Positions 46,739 to 57,244 are shown, counted from the stretch's first letter. The stretch is 64,000 nt of DNA from Chryseobacterium capnotolerans (GCF_021278965.1 NZ_CP065589.1:5293259-5357258); one strand, 5' to 3'. Numbers and translations are program-made. Notes: generated by a model from the sequence alone, not told the origin.

Positions 46739-49300
46739 ATGTCGAAAAATTTAGTAATCGTAGAGTCCCCGGCAAAGGCAAAAACTATTCAGAAATATTT
46801 AGGTAAGGATTTTGAAGTGAAATCCAGTTTCGGACATATCCGGGACCTTCCTAAAAAAGGAATGGGTATAGATCTTGCCACCTTTAGTCCTGATTACGAA
46901 GTTTCAGCAGACAAGAAGAAATTGGTGACAGAATTAAAAGCTGCAGTAAAGAAAGCCGAAATGGTTTGGCTGGCTTCCGATGAAGACCGCGAGGGAGAAG
47001 CTATTGCATGGCACTTAGCAGATGAATTGAAACTAAAGCCTGAAAACAGAAAAAGAATTGTTTTCCACGAGATTACTAAAAATGCCATTCTAAAAGCAAT
47101 TGAAAATCCAAGGGATATCGATCAGAACTTAGTAAATGCCCAGCAGGCAAGAAGAGTGCTGGACAGAATCGTAGGTTTTGAAATGTCTCCGGTTTTATGG
47201 AAAAAAGTAAAACCAGGACTATCTGCTGGAAGAGTACAATCGGTAGCCGTAAGATTAATTGTTGAAAGAGAAAAAGAAATCCGTGAATTTGTACCCAAAG
47301 CAAGTTTTAAACTAGACGGAATTTTCTTAAACAATACAGAACAGGAAATTGCAGCTAAACTTAAAAAAGACTTTGAAAAAGAAGCTGAAGCTGAAAAATT
47401 CCTTGAGCAGGCAAAAACTACAGAATTTAAAGTTCTGAATGTTGAAACAAAGCCGGGAACACGTTCTGCATCCGCTCCTTTTACTACTTCTACACTACAG
47501 CAGGAAGCTTCATCCAGATTAGGATACAATGTGACCAATACCATGCGTCTGGCTCAGAGACTATATGAAGAAGGATTCATTACTTATATGAGAACAGACT
47601 CTGTAAACCTTTCTCAGGAAGCTATTGAAGGAGCAAAAAAACAAATTATATCAGAATACGGAGCAGAATACTCTTCTCCAAGAAACTATACTACCAAATC
47701 AGCTTCTGCACAGGAAGCTCACGAAGCTATCCGTCCTACGGATTTCGGAGTGAAGAGCATTGGAGATGCACAGTTGAATAAGCTGTATCAATTAATCTAC
47801 AGAAGAACATTAGCATCTCAGATGGCGAATGCTAAAATTGAAAAAACGGTTATCGAGATCGGAAATGCTTCGTTACCCCATCATTTTGAAGCTCAGGGAG
47901 AAGTCATCATTTTTGATGGTTTCCTTAAGGCTTACGGAATTGTAAAAACCGAAGATGATGATGATGAAAACAATGAAAAGCTATTGCCAAAAGTAAAAGT
48001 TGGTGAAGTATTAAGTTATAAATCCATTACGGCAACAGAAAAATTCACCAGACCAAGTGCAAGATATACGGAAGCCGGATTGGTAAGAAAATTAGAAGAG
48101 TTAGGGATTGGTAGACCATCTACTTATGCACCAACCATTCAGACCATTCAAAATAGAGAATATGTGGATAAAAGAGAAATAGAACCACATACCCGTGAAG
48201 TGATCAAAATGTCTTTAGTAAAAGATAAGATCAAGAAAGTAGTTCTGGATGAGAAATTTGGTGGTGATAAAAATAAATTCATACCTACAGATATAGGAGA
48301 AGTTGTGAATGACTTCTTAACAGATAACTTCAGAGAAATCCTTGATTATGGTTTCACGGCAAGAGTAGAAGAGAGTTTCGACGAAATTGCAAGCGGAGAT
48401 CAGAAATGGAAAGAAATGATGACGAATTTCTACTCAAAATTCCACCCGAGAATTGAAGATGTAGAAGAAAATGCAGACCGTGCAACCGGAGACAGGCTTT
48501 TAGGAGTTGACCCAAAGACCGGTAAAAATGTTCATGCAAGAATCGGAAGATTTGGAGCGATGATCCAGATCGGAGAAACTGATGATGAAGAGAAGCCGAT
48601 CTTTGCTTCATTGATGTCCGGGCAGAATATTGCGACTATTACCTTTGAAGAAGCATTGGAACTCTTCAAATTGCCTTTTGAACTGAGCGATTTTGAAGGG
48701 CAGGCAGTTTCTGTGGGAGTAGGAAGATTCGGGCCTTATGTGAAATGGGGTGAAACTTTCATCAGTATTCCCAAAGGTGAAGATCCGCTTTCTGTAGATC
48801 AAAAACGTGCAGAAGAGATCATTAATGAAAAGAAAAAAGCTGATGCTCCAATCGCAACTTATAAAGGAGAACCTGTAACTAAAGGATCAGGAAGATTTGG
48901 GCCATTTATCAAATACAAAGATATTTTCGTAAACGTTCCGAAGAAATACAACTTCGAAAACCTTTCCCAGAGTGATATCAATGAACTGATTGATGCTAAG
49001 CTTGAAAAAGAAGCCAACCGATATATCCAGCAATGGGAAAAAGAAAAAATTTCCCTTGAAAACGGAAGATGGGGGCCATTCATCAAATTTGGAAAAGCCA
49101 TGTTCAAGATTCCAAAGAAAAGTGATGATACCAAGTACGACGCAGAAGAATTGAAAGAAATTTCTCTGGATGAAGTCAAAAAATGGATCACAGATCAGGA
49201 TAAAAATGCTTTTGCAGAAAAGAAAAAACCTGCAGCAAAAAAGGCCGTAACTACTAAGAAGACAACCGCTGCAAAAAAGCCAGCTGCTAAGAAGAAGTAA
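46739..49300 (+). CDS. topA: DNA topoisomerase I (type IA)
   Basis: The 853-residue protein has the Toprim domain (NLVIVESPAKAKTIQKYLG at 4-22, LASDEDREGEAIAWHL at 78-93) and the catalytic Tyr283 in FITYMRTDS. The C-terminal part has topoisomerase-C repeats with GRFGPYVKWG, GRFGPFIKY and GRWGPFIKFG, and a Lys/Ala-rich tail (AAKKAVTTKKTTAAKKPAAKKK) typical of Bacteroidota DNA-binding proteins. The four-Cys zinc fingers of the E. coli enzyme are absent, as is normal in this phylum. It relaxes negative supercoils. The ATG at 46739 is preferred over an upstream TTG at 46718. Confidence 0.97.
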   Translation: MSKNLVIVESPAKAKTIQKYLGKDFEVKSSFGHIRDLPKKGMGIDLATFSPDYEVSADKKKLVTELKAAVKKAEMVWLASDEDREGEAIAWHLADELKLKPENRKRIVFHEITKNAILKAIENPRDIDQNLVNAQQARRVLDRIVGFEMSPVLWKKVKPGLSAGRVQSVAVRLIVEREKEIREFVPKASFKLDGIFLNNTEQEIAAKLKKDFEKEAEAEKFLEQAKTTEFKVLNVETKPGTRSASAPFTTSTLQQEASSRLGYNVTNTMRLAQRLYEEGFITYMRTDSVNLSQEAIEGAKKQIISEYGAEYSSPRNYTTKSASAQEAHEAIRPTDFGVKSIGDAQLNKLYQLIYRRTLASQMANAKIEKTVIEIGNASLPHHFEAQGEVIIFDGFLKAYGIVKTEDDDDENNEKLLPKVKVGEVLSYKSITATEKFTRPSARYTEAGLVRKLEELGIGRPSTYAPTIQTIQNREYVDKREIEPHTREVIKMSLVKDKIKKVVLDEKFGGDKNKFIPTDIGEVVNDFLTDNFREILDYGFTARVEESFDEIASGDQKWKEMMTNFYSKFHPRIEDVEENADRATGDRLLGVDPKTGKNVHARIGRFGAMIQIGETDDEEKPIFASLMSGQNIATITFEEALELFKLPFELSDFEGQAVSVGVGRFGPYVKWGETFISIPKGEDPLSVDQKRAEEIINEKKKADAPIATYKGEPVTKGSGRFGPFIKYKDIFVNVPKKYNFENLSQSDINELIDAKLEKEANRYIQQWEKEKISLENGRWGPFIKFGKAMFKIPKKSDDTKYDAEELKEISLDEVKKWITDQDKNAFAEKKKPAAKKAVTTKKTTAAKKPAAKKK

Positions 49301-49317
49301 TATTAATTATATCATAC

Positions 49318-49352
49318 AAAGCTGTTAACAAATAGTGTTAACGGCTTTTTTT
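49318..49352 (+). terminator. Rho-independent terminator after topA
   Basis: Stem AAGCTGTTAACA / TGTTAACGGCTT with loop AATAG is followed by T residues. Confidence 0.9.
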
Positions 49353-49449
49353 ATGCACAAAAATCTCTGTAAGGTTCTCAGTTGTGGTGTTTTTTTGTAT
49401 GTTTGTTATATCAAGCAATTATTAAACTATTACAATTTCAGGTTAAAAT

Positions 49450-50520
49450 ATGGATTTTGAAGACTTTATCATTTCGCCAAGAAATTTTAAAACAGAAAGC
49501 TGGCAGATCGGAAACCGGATTGCAAAAGATATAAAAGAAGATAGCATTGTTCTTTTATTTGTCTCGGATTATAGAGGAGCAGGCGGTGATGCAGAGGTGC
49601 AGGATTTTACAGCAGTCAGAAAAGAATTTTATAAACTTTCACAATTGGATTTTGAAATTCCGATTGTGGATTTGGGTGATTTAGTCTCAGGGAAATCTGT
49701 TCAGGATACCCACTATATTTTACAGGAAGTTTTATCAGCCTGTCATTATAAAAGAGCACTTCCGGTAATCATCGGGGGATCCAATGACTTTGCCTTTTCG
49801 CTGTTTTCAGCATTGAATTTTCATCAGAAAAGTATCAATTATACGCAAATCAGTAATATTATTTCCCTAAAACAGGGAGAAGAGATTAATGAATATACAT
49901 TTTTAGGGAAAATTTTCGGAGCCAAGAATTTTTCTATTAAAAATTATCACCATTTAGGCTATCAGAAGCACTTGAACGAAATGGATTCTGTGCGATTGAT
50001 TAAAGAAGTGGAGTTTGACATCATCCGTTTAGCAGAAATGATGAATTCTACAGAAAAAACAGAACCTTTCTTCAGAAAAGCAGATCTGGTTACGGTAAAT
50101 TGTGACGCTGTAGAAAGTTTCAGTGAACCATTTTCTATGAATCCGCAGGTAAATGGACTGAACAGAAGAGAAATCTGTGCGTACATGAAGGAGATCGGGC
50201 TGAGTGAAAATCTGAAGACGGTAGGGATTTTTAATTATAATATTTATTCGGAAAACCAGTTGAACCATCAGCTGCTGGCTCAAATGCTATGGTATCTGAT
50301 CGAAGGGATTAATATTCAGCAATCTCATCCTAAAGAACGACAGTATGAATTGTTTTATGTTTTAATTGATGAAAGACAATTTGCATTTAAGCGTGATACT
50401 TTCAGTAATTTGTGGTATTTTGGTGACGATGAAAATATAGAAAACTGCATTCCCTGTTCAAGAAAGGATTTTGATGATGCCAAAAAGGGCTGGCTGAATG
50501 CAAGACTGACGAAATTTTAA
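49450..50520 (+). CDS. Arginase/formimidoylglutamase-family protein with degenerate metal site
   Basis: The 356-residue protein has the ureohydrolase fold pattern, but the metal ligands are replaced. The usual GGxHx is GGSNDF (about 109-114), the DAHxD segment appears as ISNIISLKQ, and the SxDxDxxDP segment is VNCDAVESFSEP. It therefore probably does not hydrolyse guanidino substrates. The RGAGGDAE segment near residue 40 is unusually glycine-rich. It sits after topA with its own promoter region and 3 bases before a GT2 gene, with which it may share a transcript. A similar gene beside topA occurs in other flavobacteria, from memory. Confidence 0.8.
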   Translation: MDFEDFIISPRNFKTESWQIGNRIAKDIKEDSIVLLFVSDYRGAGGDAEVQDFTAVRKEFYKLSQLDFEIPIVDLGDLVSGKSVQDTHYILQEVLSACHYKRALPVIIGGSNDFAFSLFSALNFHQKSINYTQISNIISLKQGEEINEYTFLGKIFGAKNFSIKNYHHLGYQKHLNEMDSVRLIKEVEFDIIRLAEMMNSTEKTEPFFRKADLVTVNCDAVESFSEPFSMNPQVNGLNRREICAYMKEIGLSENLKTVGIFNYNIYSENQLNHQLLAQMLWYLIEGINIQQSHPKERQYELFYVLIDERQFAFKRDTFSNLWYFGDDENIENCIPCSRKDFDDAKKGWLNARLTKF

Positions 50521-50523
50521 TGT

Positions 50524-51525
50524 ATGATCAACGTTCCCCCGAGAATTTCAATTATTGTTCCCGTTTATAATGTCGAAAATTATTTGACAAAATGCCTTGA
50601 CTCTCTAGTTAATCAGACGCATCAGAATATTGAGATTCTTATCATAGATGACGGAAGTAAAGATGAATCCGGGAAGATCATTAAAGAGTATGCAGAAAAG
50701 TATCCGGACAAAATAAAAGCCTTTGCCAAAGAAAATGGAGGGTTAAGTGATGCCAGGAATTTTGGTTTGGATAGAGCCGATGGGAATTATATAGGTTTTG
50801 TGGATAGTGATGACTATGTTACTGAAACCATGTTTGAAGAAATGCTTCAGCTGGCAGAGAAACATCAGGCAGGAATAGTGATCTGTAATATTCAGAAAGT
50901 AAATGAAAATGGGCAGGTAACCCAAAAGCTGACTCAGATTCCCAATATGCCCGAGAAAATAAAATTAGAAGACCATTTCTCAGTTTTTTCGGATATCAGC
51001 TACTTTGCCTGCAACAAATTGTTCAAAAAGGAACTTTTTAATCAGAAAAGGTTTAAAAAAGGAGTTCATTTTGAAGATATTCAGTTGATTCCACAGCTGC
51101 TGCTGGAGTGTGAAACTATCACACAGACTCAGAGCTTTCATTATCAATACCTGGAGCGTACAGATTCTATCACGAAAACCCATACGGAAAAAGGACTTGA
51201 TATACTGAAAGCAGTACAGGATGTAGAAAATGTATTTGGAGAATCCAGATATGCTCATAAAAGAAAAGAACTTAAAAACTTTCAGATTTTTGAAGGAGTA
51301 TATTCTTTTCTGGCTTATCTGGCTTTTGTAAAGGATGAAAAAATGTTTTACAGCATGGCTGATAAACTATCTGTTTTCATAAGAGAAAGACAAATAAAAA
51401 TTCAAGATATATTGAACTATAGTCGTTTTGGTACAAATTATCTTTTATCTTTGCCGGTGAAAAAAAAGATTTTTTATCTGTTATTTTTTGCCGGACAGAA
51501 AAAATTGATAAGAAAATTGATATAA
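50524..51525 (+). CDS. Family 2 glycosyltransferase
   Basis: The 333-residue protein has a standard GT-A domain: ISIIVPVYNVENYLTKCLDS (8-27), ILIIDDGSKDESG near 38-50, ENGGLSDARNFGLD near 71-84, and the DxD-type VDSDDYV near 93-99. The remaining 200 residues are a helical acceptor domain ending with a basic membrane-associated tail. It would add a sugar to a lipid-linked surface-polysaccharide intermediate. The gene starts 3 bases after the arginase-like gene and precedes the WecA-like gene by about 100 bases. Confidence 0.9.
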   Translation: MINVPPRISIIVPVYNVENYLTKCLDSLVNQTHQNIEILIIDDGSKDESGKIIKEYAEKYPDKIKAFAKENGGLSDARNFGLDRADGNYIGFVDSDDYVTETMFEEMLQLAEKHQAGIVICNIQKVNENGQVTQKLTQIPNMPEKIKLEDHFSVFSDISYFACNKLFKKELFNQKRFKKGVHFEDIQLIPQLLLECETITQTQSFHYQYLERTDSITKTHTEKGLDILKAVQDVENVFGESRYAHKRKELKNFQIFEGVYSFLAYLAFVKDEKMFYSMADKLSVFIRERQIKIQDILNYSRFGTNYLLSLPVKKKIFYLLFFAGQKKLIRKLI

Positions 51526-51627
51526 ACACAAATGTAAGTACTATTGTTTCGGACAATGGAACACGGTGACAACATAGATAGATCATCGGTTTAGTTGAAT
51601 AGATAATATGTACTGGATAAGAAAAGA

Positions 51628-52746
51628 ATGAAAAACTTTGAATTGTTCTTAAGCGGATCGGGGATAAATATTTTCTATGTAAAAATAGGATTAGGTTTCG
51701 TATTTTCCTTTTTAATTACTTTTTTCTCCATCCCTACTATTGTAAAGATTTCCAGAAGGAAAAACCTTATGGATGAACCTGGTGTCAGAAGTTCACATCT
51801 TAGAAAAATCCCAAATCTTGGAGGGATTGCCATTTTTTATTCTATAGGAATATGTGCATCTATTTTTGCATATGAACTGTTTGATCTTTATAAATTCCTG
51901 TTTGCTTCACTTATTATCCTTCTGTATATAGGAGTGATGGACGATATTGTGGTCATGAGAGCTTATAAAAAGCTTGTGGCTCAAATCTTAGTATCTTCAT
52001 TAATTGTCATTGGTTCAGATATCAGAATCAGGAGCTTATTTGGAATATTTGGAGTCTATGAGCTGGGGTATTTTGTAAGTGTAGTGTTCAGTATTATTAC
52101 ATTTATTATTCTTATTAATGCTTTCAATCTTATTGATGGAATTGATGGGCTGGCAGGTGGTTATTCTGTAATCTGCAGTGCGTTATTTGGAATCAGTTAT
52201 TATAGGTTAGGTGAATACAATTATCCGTTGGTTGTTTTGTCAGTAATCATTATTGGGACTGTTTTGGCGTTTCTGTATTACAATCTGTCAAACTACAGAA
52301 CCAATAAAATATTTATGGGAGACACGGGGTCTATGCTTTTAGGATTTCTATTAGCCTTTACTTCTATTTGTTTTATAGATATTTTTATAGATAAGAATCT
52401 TGCGGATGTACCTAGGTATCACCTGCAGTCAGCCCCGGTAGTGGCAGTAGCCATTCTAATTTTACCGATTGTAGATACATTGAATGTAATCATTGTGAGA
52501 CTATATAACAAGAAGTCACCTTTTGATGCTGATAAGAACCATATTCATCACAAACTTCTGAAATTAAATCTTACCCATAGAAGATCTACGTTCTATATTA
52601 TTTTATATTATTTAATGATTGTAGCAGCAGCCTATTATTTAAGACACACCAATGTAAATCTTTTGTTATTACTGATTGTTTTCTTAGGCTTTTTGGGAGC
52701 ATATTTACCAGATTTGATATATCGGTTAAGAAATAACAAAAATTAA
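51628..52746 (+). CDS. WecA/MraY-family undecaprenyl-phosphate sugar-1-phosphate transferase
   Basis: The 372-residue polytopic protein has DEPGVRSSHLRKIPNLGGIA (about 47-66), DDIVVMRAYKKL (110-121), NAFNLIDGIDGLAGG (about 166-180), FMGDTGSMLLGF and HIHHKLLKLNLTHR. These are the MraY/WecA magnesium and nucleotide-binding motifs. It transfers a sugar-1-phosphate from a UDP-sugar to undecaprenyl phosphate and begins repeat-unit synthesis for the exopolysaccharide. uppS, which makes the carrier lipid, is 4.5 kb downstream. About eleven membrane segments are visible. Confidence 0.92.
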   Translation: MKNFELFLSGSGINIFYVKIGLGFVFSFLITFFSIPTIVKISRRKNLMDEPGVRSSHLRKIPNLGGIAIFYSIGICASIFAYELFDLYKFLFASLIILLYIGVMDDIVVMRAYKKLVAQILVSSLIVIGSDIRIRSLFGIFGVYELGYFVSVVFSIITFIILINAFNLIDGIDGLAGGYSVICSALFGISYYRLGEYNYPLVVLSVIIIGTVLAFLYYNLSNYRTNKIFMGDTGSMLLGFLLAFTSICFIDIFIDKNLADVPRYHLQSAPVVAVAILILPIVDTLNVIIVRLYNKKSPFDADKNHIHHKLLKLNLTHRRSTFYIILYYLMIVAAAYYLRHTNVNLLLLLIVFLGFLGAYLPDLIYRLRNNKN

Positions 52747-52757
52747 CAATTAAATAT

Positions 52758-52765
52758 TACTTTTG
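52758..52765 (+). promoter_or_regulatory. Bacteroidota -7 element for the export genes
   Basis: TACTTTTG matches TAnnTTTG and lies about 17 bases before the first ATG of the Wza-like gene. Confidence 0.5.
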
Positions 52766-52781
52766 TAAACAATATTCAAAT

Positions 52782-53639
52782 ATGATGAAGAACTTTAAGT
52801 ATTTATTTTTAATATTACCTTTTCTGCTTACCTCGTGCATTACCGTAAAGGATGTAAGGTATTTACAGCCAAATGAAAGCCTTGTAATCAATGAAGAAGG
52901 TCTTGTTCCCTACAATATTCCTGTATACAGGATTACCAAAAATGATATGCTTAACCTTAATATTGTGACTACACCCAAAGGAGATGCAGCACAATTTTAC
53001 TCCGCATATAATACCTCAGGCGGAGTAGGTGGTGGTGGAGTTGTAAACGTTGGAGCTACAGGCGGTGCTACAGGTACAACATCAGGAGGAAATCTCAATT
53101 TCTATTTTAATGGATTAAAAGTAGATGGCAACGGAGATATTAATATTTTCGGAATAGGATATATTAAAGCAGAAGGAAGAACTCTTGATGATGTCTCAAA
53201 AGAAATACAAGCTAAAGTAAATGAAAATTTCCAGGAAGGAAAATCTCAAGTAAGACTGAATACCGACGGAATTACTTATTACATTCTTGGTGACTTGGAG
53301 ACTACGGGATTATCAGGAGAAAAAATAGCTCATAAAAATACACTTACCATTACTGAAGCATTGGCTATTAATGGAGGGCTGAACAGAACCGTAGATAAAA
53401 AAGAAGTTGTTATCCATAGAAAACTTCCGGAAGGAATCAAAATTGCTAAAATAGATCTTACCCGTGAAGACCTTATGAACTCTCCTTACTATTATATACA
53501 GAATGGAGATGAAATTTATCTTAATACCAGAAGAAAAAGCTTGAACGGATTCGGTAAAGATCCTATCCAGACAATGCTTACTGGTGTTACGGCTATTACG
53601 ACTGCATTATCTATATATGTACTCCTACAAAGACTTTAA
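52782..53639 (+). CDS. Wza-like polysaccharide export lipoprotein
   Basis: The 285-residue protein has a lipoprotein signal (LLTSC, Cys near 19), then VRYLQPNE and YRITKNDMLNLNIV, matching the poly-export (PES) domain. A Gly-rich loop (GGVGGGGVVNVGATGGATG) is inserted before IFGIGYIKAEGRTLDDV. A SLBB-like part (YYILGDLETTGLSGEKIAHK) and a C-terminal hydrophobic helix (TMLTGVTAITTALSIYVLLQRL) follow. It should form the outer-membrane channel for the glycan. The ATG at 52782 or 52785 is equally plausible. The Wzc-like gene begins 4 bases downstream. Confidence 0.9.
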   Translation: MMKNFKYLFLILPFLLTSCITVKDVRYLQPNESLVINEEGLVPYNIPVYRITKNDMLNLNIVTTPKGDAAQFYSAYNTSGGVGGGGVVNVGATGGATGTTSGGNLNFYFNGLKVDGNGDINIFGIGYIKAEGRTLDDVSKEIQAKVNENFQEGKSQVRLNTDGITYYILGDLETTGLSGEKIAHKNTLTITEALAINGGLNRTVDKKEVVIHRKLPEGIKIAKIDLTREDLMNSPYYYIQNGDEIYLNTRRKSLNGFGKDPIQTMLTGVTAITTALSIYVLLQRL

Positions 53640-53643
53640 TTCT

Positions 53644-56135
53644 ATGATCCCAGGAAAAGAAACTAACGTAGGAAAAAGCGAAGCTCCCAAAGATAAGTAC
53701 GGAACTTTTGCATTGTTTGATATTGAACACTTTATAAGAAGGCTGCTTAAAAACTGGTATTGGTTTATCCTTATGTTCTTTATTGGTTATGCCGTCTCTT
53801 GGGCATATAGTAAGTATTATGCTCAGAATGTATATGCTTCAGACTTGTCTTTAAGTATCTCCAATAATACCTCAAGTTATTTTAGCCCTAATCAGTCCAT
53901 TAATTTCATTTGGGGACAGGGAGGAAATCAAGATGGTGTTTATTTAAAGAAAATGCTTTTGTCAAGATCTCATAATGAATATTTGGTAAAGGAATTGAAC
54001 CTTTTTGTGGGCTATTCTACCAAAGGATTTATAAAGACTACCTATCTGGATAAAGATGATTCCCCTGTTTTTTTCGAAATTGATAAAAAACATCTTCAGC
54101 AGGTAAATTATCCAATCACTATACTGCCAAAAGGAAATGGTACGTATGAAATAGTATTGCCTGAAGAAGGGCAATCCACAAGTTTGTATAATTATGAAGT
54201 AGAAGGCTTTCAGAATATTAATGCATACAATAGACCGGCAAATAAGATTATTAGAATCAATGAATGGTATAATTCTCCAAATTTGAGATTTAAGTTGGTT
54301 CAAAATCCGGTTACTCCTAACATCAAACTTGATAATATTATTATCAATTTAACGACTATAAACCAGGGGGTTAATGATATTGTATCTACCCTGGGAGTAG
54401 GGTTTGATAAGGAAATTAATACTATTATGATTATCAATAAAAAAGGGTATAATCTTAATGGTACGGTGAACTTCCTTAACAAATCAGTTGCTGAGCTTCA
54501 GAAAAAAGACTTGAAGATAAAAATATCGTTAATAAAAATACAACAGCTTACTTACAAGGAAGCCTGGACGGAATACGTAAAAGATTGGACTCCGCAGGTG
54601 CTGTCCTGAATAATCTGAAAACTTCAGAAAAACTTTATGATATTAAAAATAGAGATGAAAAATCTCTGGAAACTATAAAAGAACTTGAAGCTAAAAAAGC
54701 AGATATCATAAGCAAAGTTAACTCTCTGAATAATATTAGAAATACACTTCAGTCACAGAATTTTGATAAAATGATTGCTACGAATGCGGCAGGTTTTGAA
54801 GATGGATTCTTCTCCGCTTCAGTAAGCGAACTTAAGGCACTGTATACAAAAAGAAGCGAACTAGCTTTAATTTATAAACCTACTTCTGAGCCAATGAAAG
54901 AAGTAAACAGGTTAATTAATGAAGCTAAAACCAGTTCTTTTAACAGTTTAAAAAACTATTATACTAAATATTATGATGAGATCAATAAAATTGATCGTCA
55001 GGTATCAGACGCTAATGTTGATTTAACAACCTATCCTGAAAAAGAAAGAAGATATCTGGATGCAGAAAGAGGATATAATATGATTGAGGCTACCTATAAC
55101 AGCCTTTTAAACAGACAGAATGAAGCCCGTTTAAATGTAGCAACCAATCAATCAGACATTAGTGTGATTGACCCGGCCAAAAATATTGGACAGGGGCCTG
55201 TAAGTCCTAATATTAAAACAGCAAAAACAAGTATAATAGGTGGAATGTTATTCATTCCAATACTGTTTATTCTTATAGGTGAGCTGCTTGATAATAAGAT
55301 TAGAAATATTAAAGAGCTATTAGGAGTTACAAAAATTCCTCTTCTTGGAGTGATTGGAAATAACAACAGCGAAAATATGCTTACGGTTTTGGATCAGCCA
55401 AAATCATCTGTTTCAGAGGCATTTAGAGGAATCAGAGCCAATATGAGATTCCTGATGAATAATGAAGATGAGAAAGGGAAAGTGATATTGGTAACCTCTT
55501 CCGTAGGAGGGGAAGGAAAAACTTATGTTTCCATTAACCTGGCTTCTGTATTAGGCTTAAGTGATAAAAAGACAATTCTTTTAGGAATGGACCTTAGAAA
55601 ACCAAAGATCTTTGGTGATTTTAAGATTGATAACAAATATGGTATATCAAACTATCTTACAGGAGAAGTACATATTGATCAGATTATTAATCATACAAAA
55701 ATCCCGAATCTGGATGTTGCTACCTCAGGACCTATTCCTCCAAACCCTTCAGAATTACTGATGAGTCAGAAGAATGTTCAGTTCTTACAGGAACTGAAGG
55801 AAAAATATGATTTTATTATTATAGATTCTCCGCCGGCCGGCCTGGTAGCAGATTCTTATGAACTCATGAAATACTCTGATGCCAATATCTATGTGGTGCG
55901 TCATGAGTATACCGAAAAATATATGATGAAGCTCATCACAGAGAAATATCAGAATAATGAAATTGAACATTTAGGACTTATTTATAACGATTATAATACG
56001 AAGCAGGGATACGGGTATGGCTATGGTTACGGATACGGCTATGGTTACGGCTATTTTGATGAAGATAAAAATTATAAAGAACCGCTATTAATTAGATTAC
56101 GGAATAAGATGCAGAGAATGTTTAATAAAAAATAG
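53644..56135 (+). CDS. Wzc-like polysaccharide copolymerase / bacterial tyrosine kinase, frameshifted here
   Basis: The gene would encode 830 residues from ATG 53644 (MIPGKETNVGKSEAP). One A is missing at 54514-54515; correcting it reads KKDLKDKNIVNKN and joins the frame that ends at 54609 to the one beginning near 54585. The Wzz domain has membrane helices at about 35-55 and near 545-565. The kinase part carries Walker A SSVGGEGKTYVSINLAS, Walker A' LLGMDLRKPK and Walker B DFIIIDSPP. The C-terminus has eight Gly-Tyr repeats (56007-56054), the autophosphorylation tail. It controls chain length and export with the Wza-like protein. Confidence 0.88.
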
Positions 56136-56141
56136 AGCCTT

Positions 56142-56167
56142 AAACCCTCATTCGATGGGGGTTTTTT
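56142..56167 (+). terminator. Rho-independent terminator after the Wzc-like gene
   Basis: The stem AAACCCTC / GGGGGTTT-type hairpin around ATTCGAT is followed by TTTTTT. Confidence 0.75.
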
Positions 56168-56298
56168 CATACTATATGTATTTTCATTCTATGGAAAAAA
56201 GAATATTTTTGCCACTTTGCCGTTTACTTTATAACAAATTATGTTTTTTTGTTTATTTTTAACTAAACATTAAGATTATCATTAATATAAAAATGTTT

Positions 56299-56306
56299 TA
56301 TATTTG
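56299..56306 (+). promoter_or_regulatory. Bacteroidota -7 element for the envelope-biogenesis genes
   Basis: TATATTTG matches TAnnTTTG and lies 43 bases before the ATG at 56349. The region 56168-56348 holds no ORF. Confidence 0.5.
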
Positions 56307-56348
56307 CAAAAATTAAATTTTAAAATAACCATAAATCCATATTCTTTT

Positions 56349-57239
56349 ATGAATAAAAAATTATTGTTTAGCTTCCTTGCCTTCCTTGGAGTGGTAAGTG
56401 TTAAAGCACAAAGAAACGAATTGGGGGTTCGTCTAGGTATGAGTAACCTAGTGGGTGATGTAGGGAGCACAAGTTATATTTTACAAAAGCCGTTGGATTT
56501 AAATAGAATGTCGGATTGGGGGATCCCATTTTATGGTGGAATTTTATATAGATTTAATTTTAACCCGCACCAAACTGTTAGATTGGATTTAGGGTATAAC
56601 CAAATTCAGTTTAGCGATAAAGCTGCAAAAGAAGAATATAGAAGAAATAGAAATGCATACGGGAAAAACAATGTATATGAAGCAAGTTTAATGTTTGAAT
56701 ATAATTTTTTCCCGGTTAATAATGAACAGATCAGTATGGTGAGTCCATATATTTTCGGAGGTATTGGAGCCTTGATGTTTGATGCGCCTAAAGCTAATCT
56801 TTCCCATGATTTCAGAAGAGATCCGGATGGAGTGGCATTGGCTCCGATTAATGAAATGGACTTTAAAACAAACACTGAATATTCATTAGGAAAAAAAGTT
56901 ACCATGCATATCCCTTTTGGAGTAGGGCTAAAGTATAAATTTAACCATACTTGGGCTATATTTGCAGAAGCAACATTTAGATATACTCTGACAGATCAGC
57001 TTGATCATAGTAAGATTCTTTCTGAGGATGTAAAAAGTTCCTTTAATGCTGATATCCTGGATCCGGTTTCAGGAGGCTCATTATTAGAATCAGGAAACTA
57101 TTACGCCGTTGCAAAGGAAAGAGAAGAAGAGTTTATTAAAAAAAGAAATATTGGAGATGATAAATCCAAAGACTGGTTAAATACATTCAGTTTAGGATTG
57201 ACGTTTTCGTTTGGAAGACCTCCATGTTATTGTGATTAA
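56349..57239 (+). CDS. DUF6089-type outer-membrane beta-barrel protein
   Basis: The 296-residue protein has a signal peptide (MNKKLLFSFLAFLGVVSVKAQ) and the opening RNELGVRLGMSNLVGDVGST. It then has many amphipathic strands with a terminal aromatic pattern (FSLGLTFSFGRPPCYCD), typical of the DUF6089 barrels that precede uppS and bamA in flavobacteria (from memory). ATG 56349 is preferred because it starts the signal peptide; an upstream start at 56304 is not needed. It lies 5 bases before uppS, so the genes are co-transcribed. Function is unknown but it is linked by context to outer-membrane assembly. Confidence 0.8.
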   Translation: MNKKLLFSFLAFLGVVSVKAQRNELGVRLGMSNLVGDVGSTSYILQKPLDLNRMSDWGIPFYGGILYRFNFNPHQTVRLDLGYNQIQFSDKAAKEEYRRNRNAYGKNNVYEASLMFEYNFFPVNNEQISMVSPYIFGGIGALMFDAPKANLSHDFRRDPDGVALAPINEMDFKTNTEYSLGKKVTMHIPFGVGLKYKFNHTWAIFAEATFRYTLTDQLDHSKILSEDVKSSFNADILDPVSGGSLLESGNYYAVAKEREEEFIKKRNIGDDKSKDWLNTFSLGLTFSFGRPPCYCD

Positions 57240-57244
57240 TTAAT

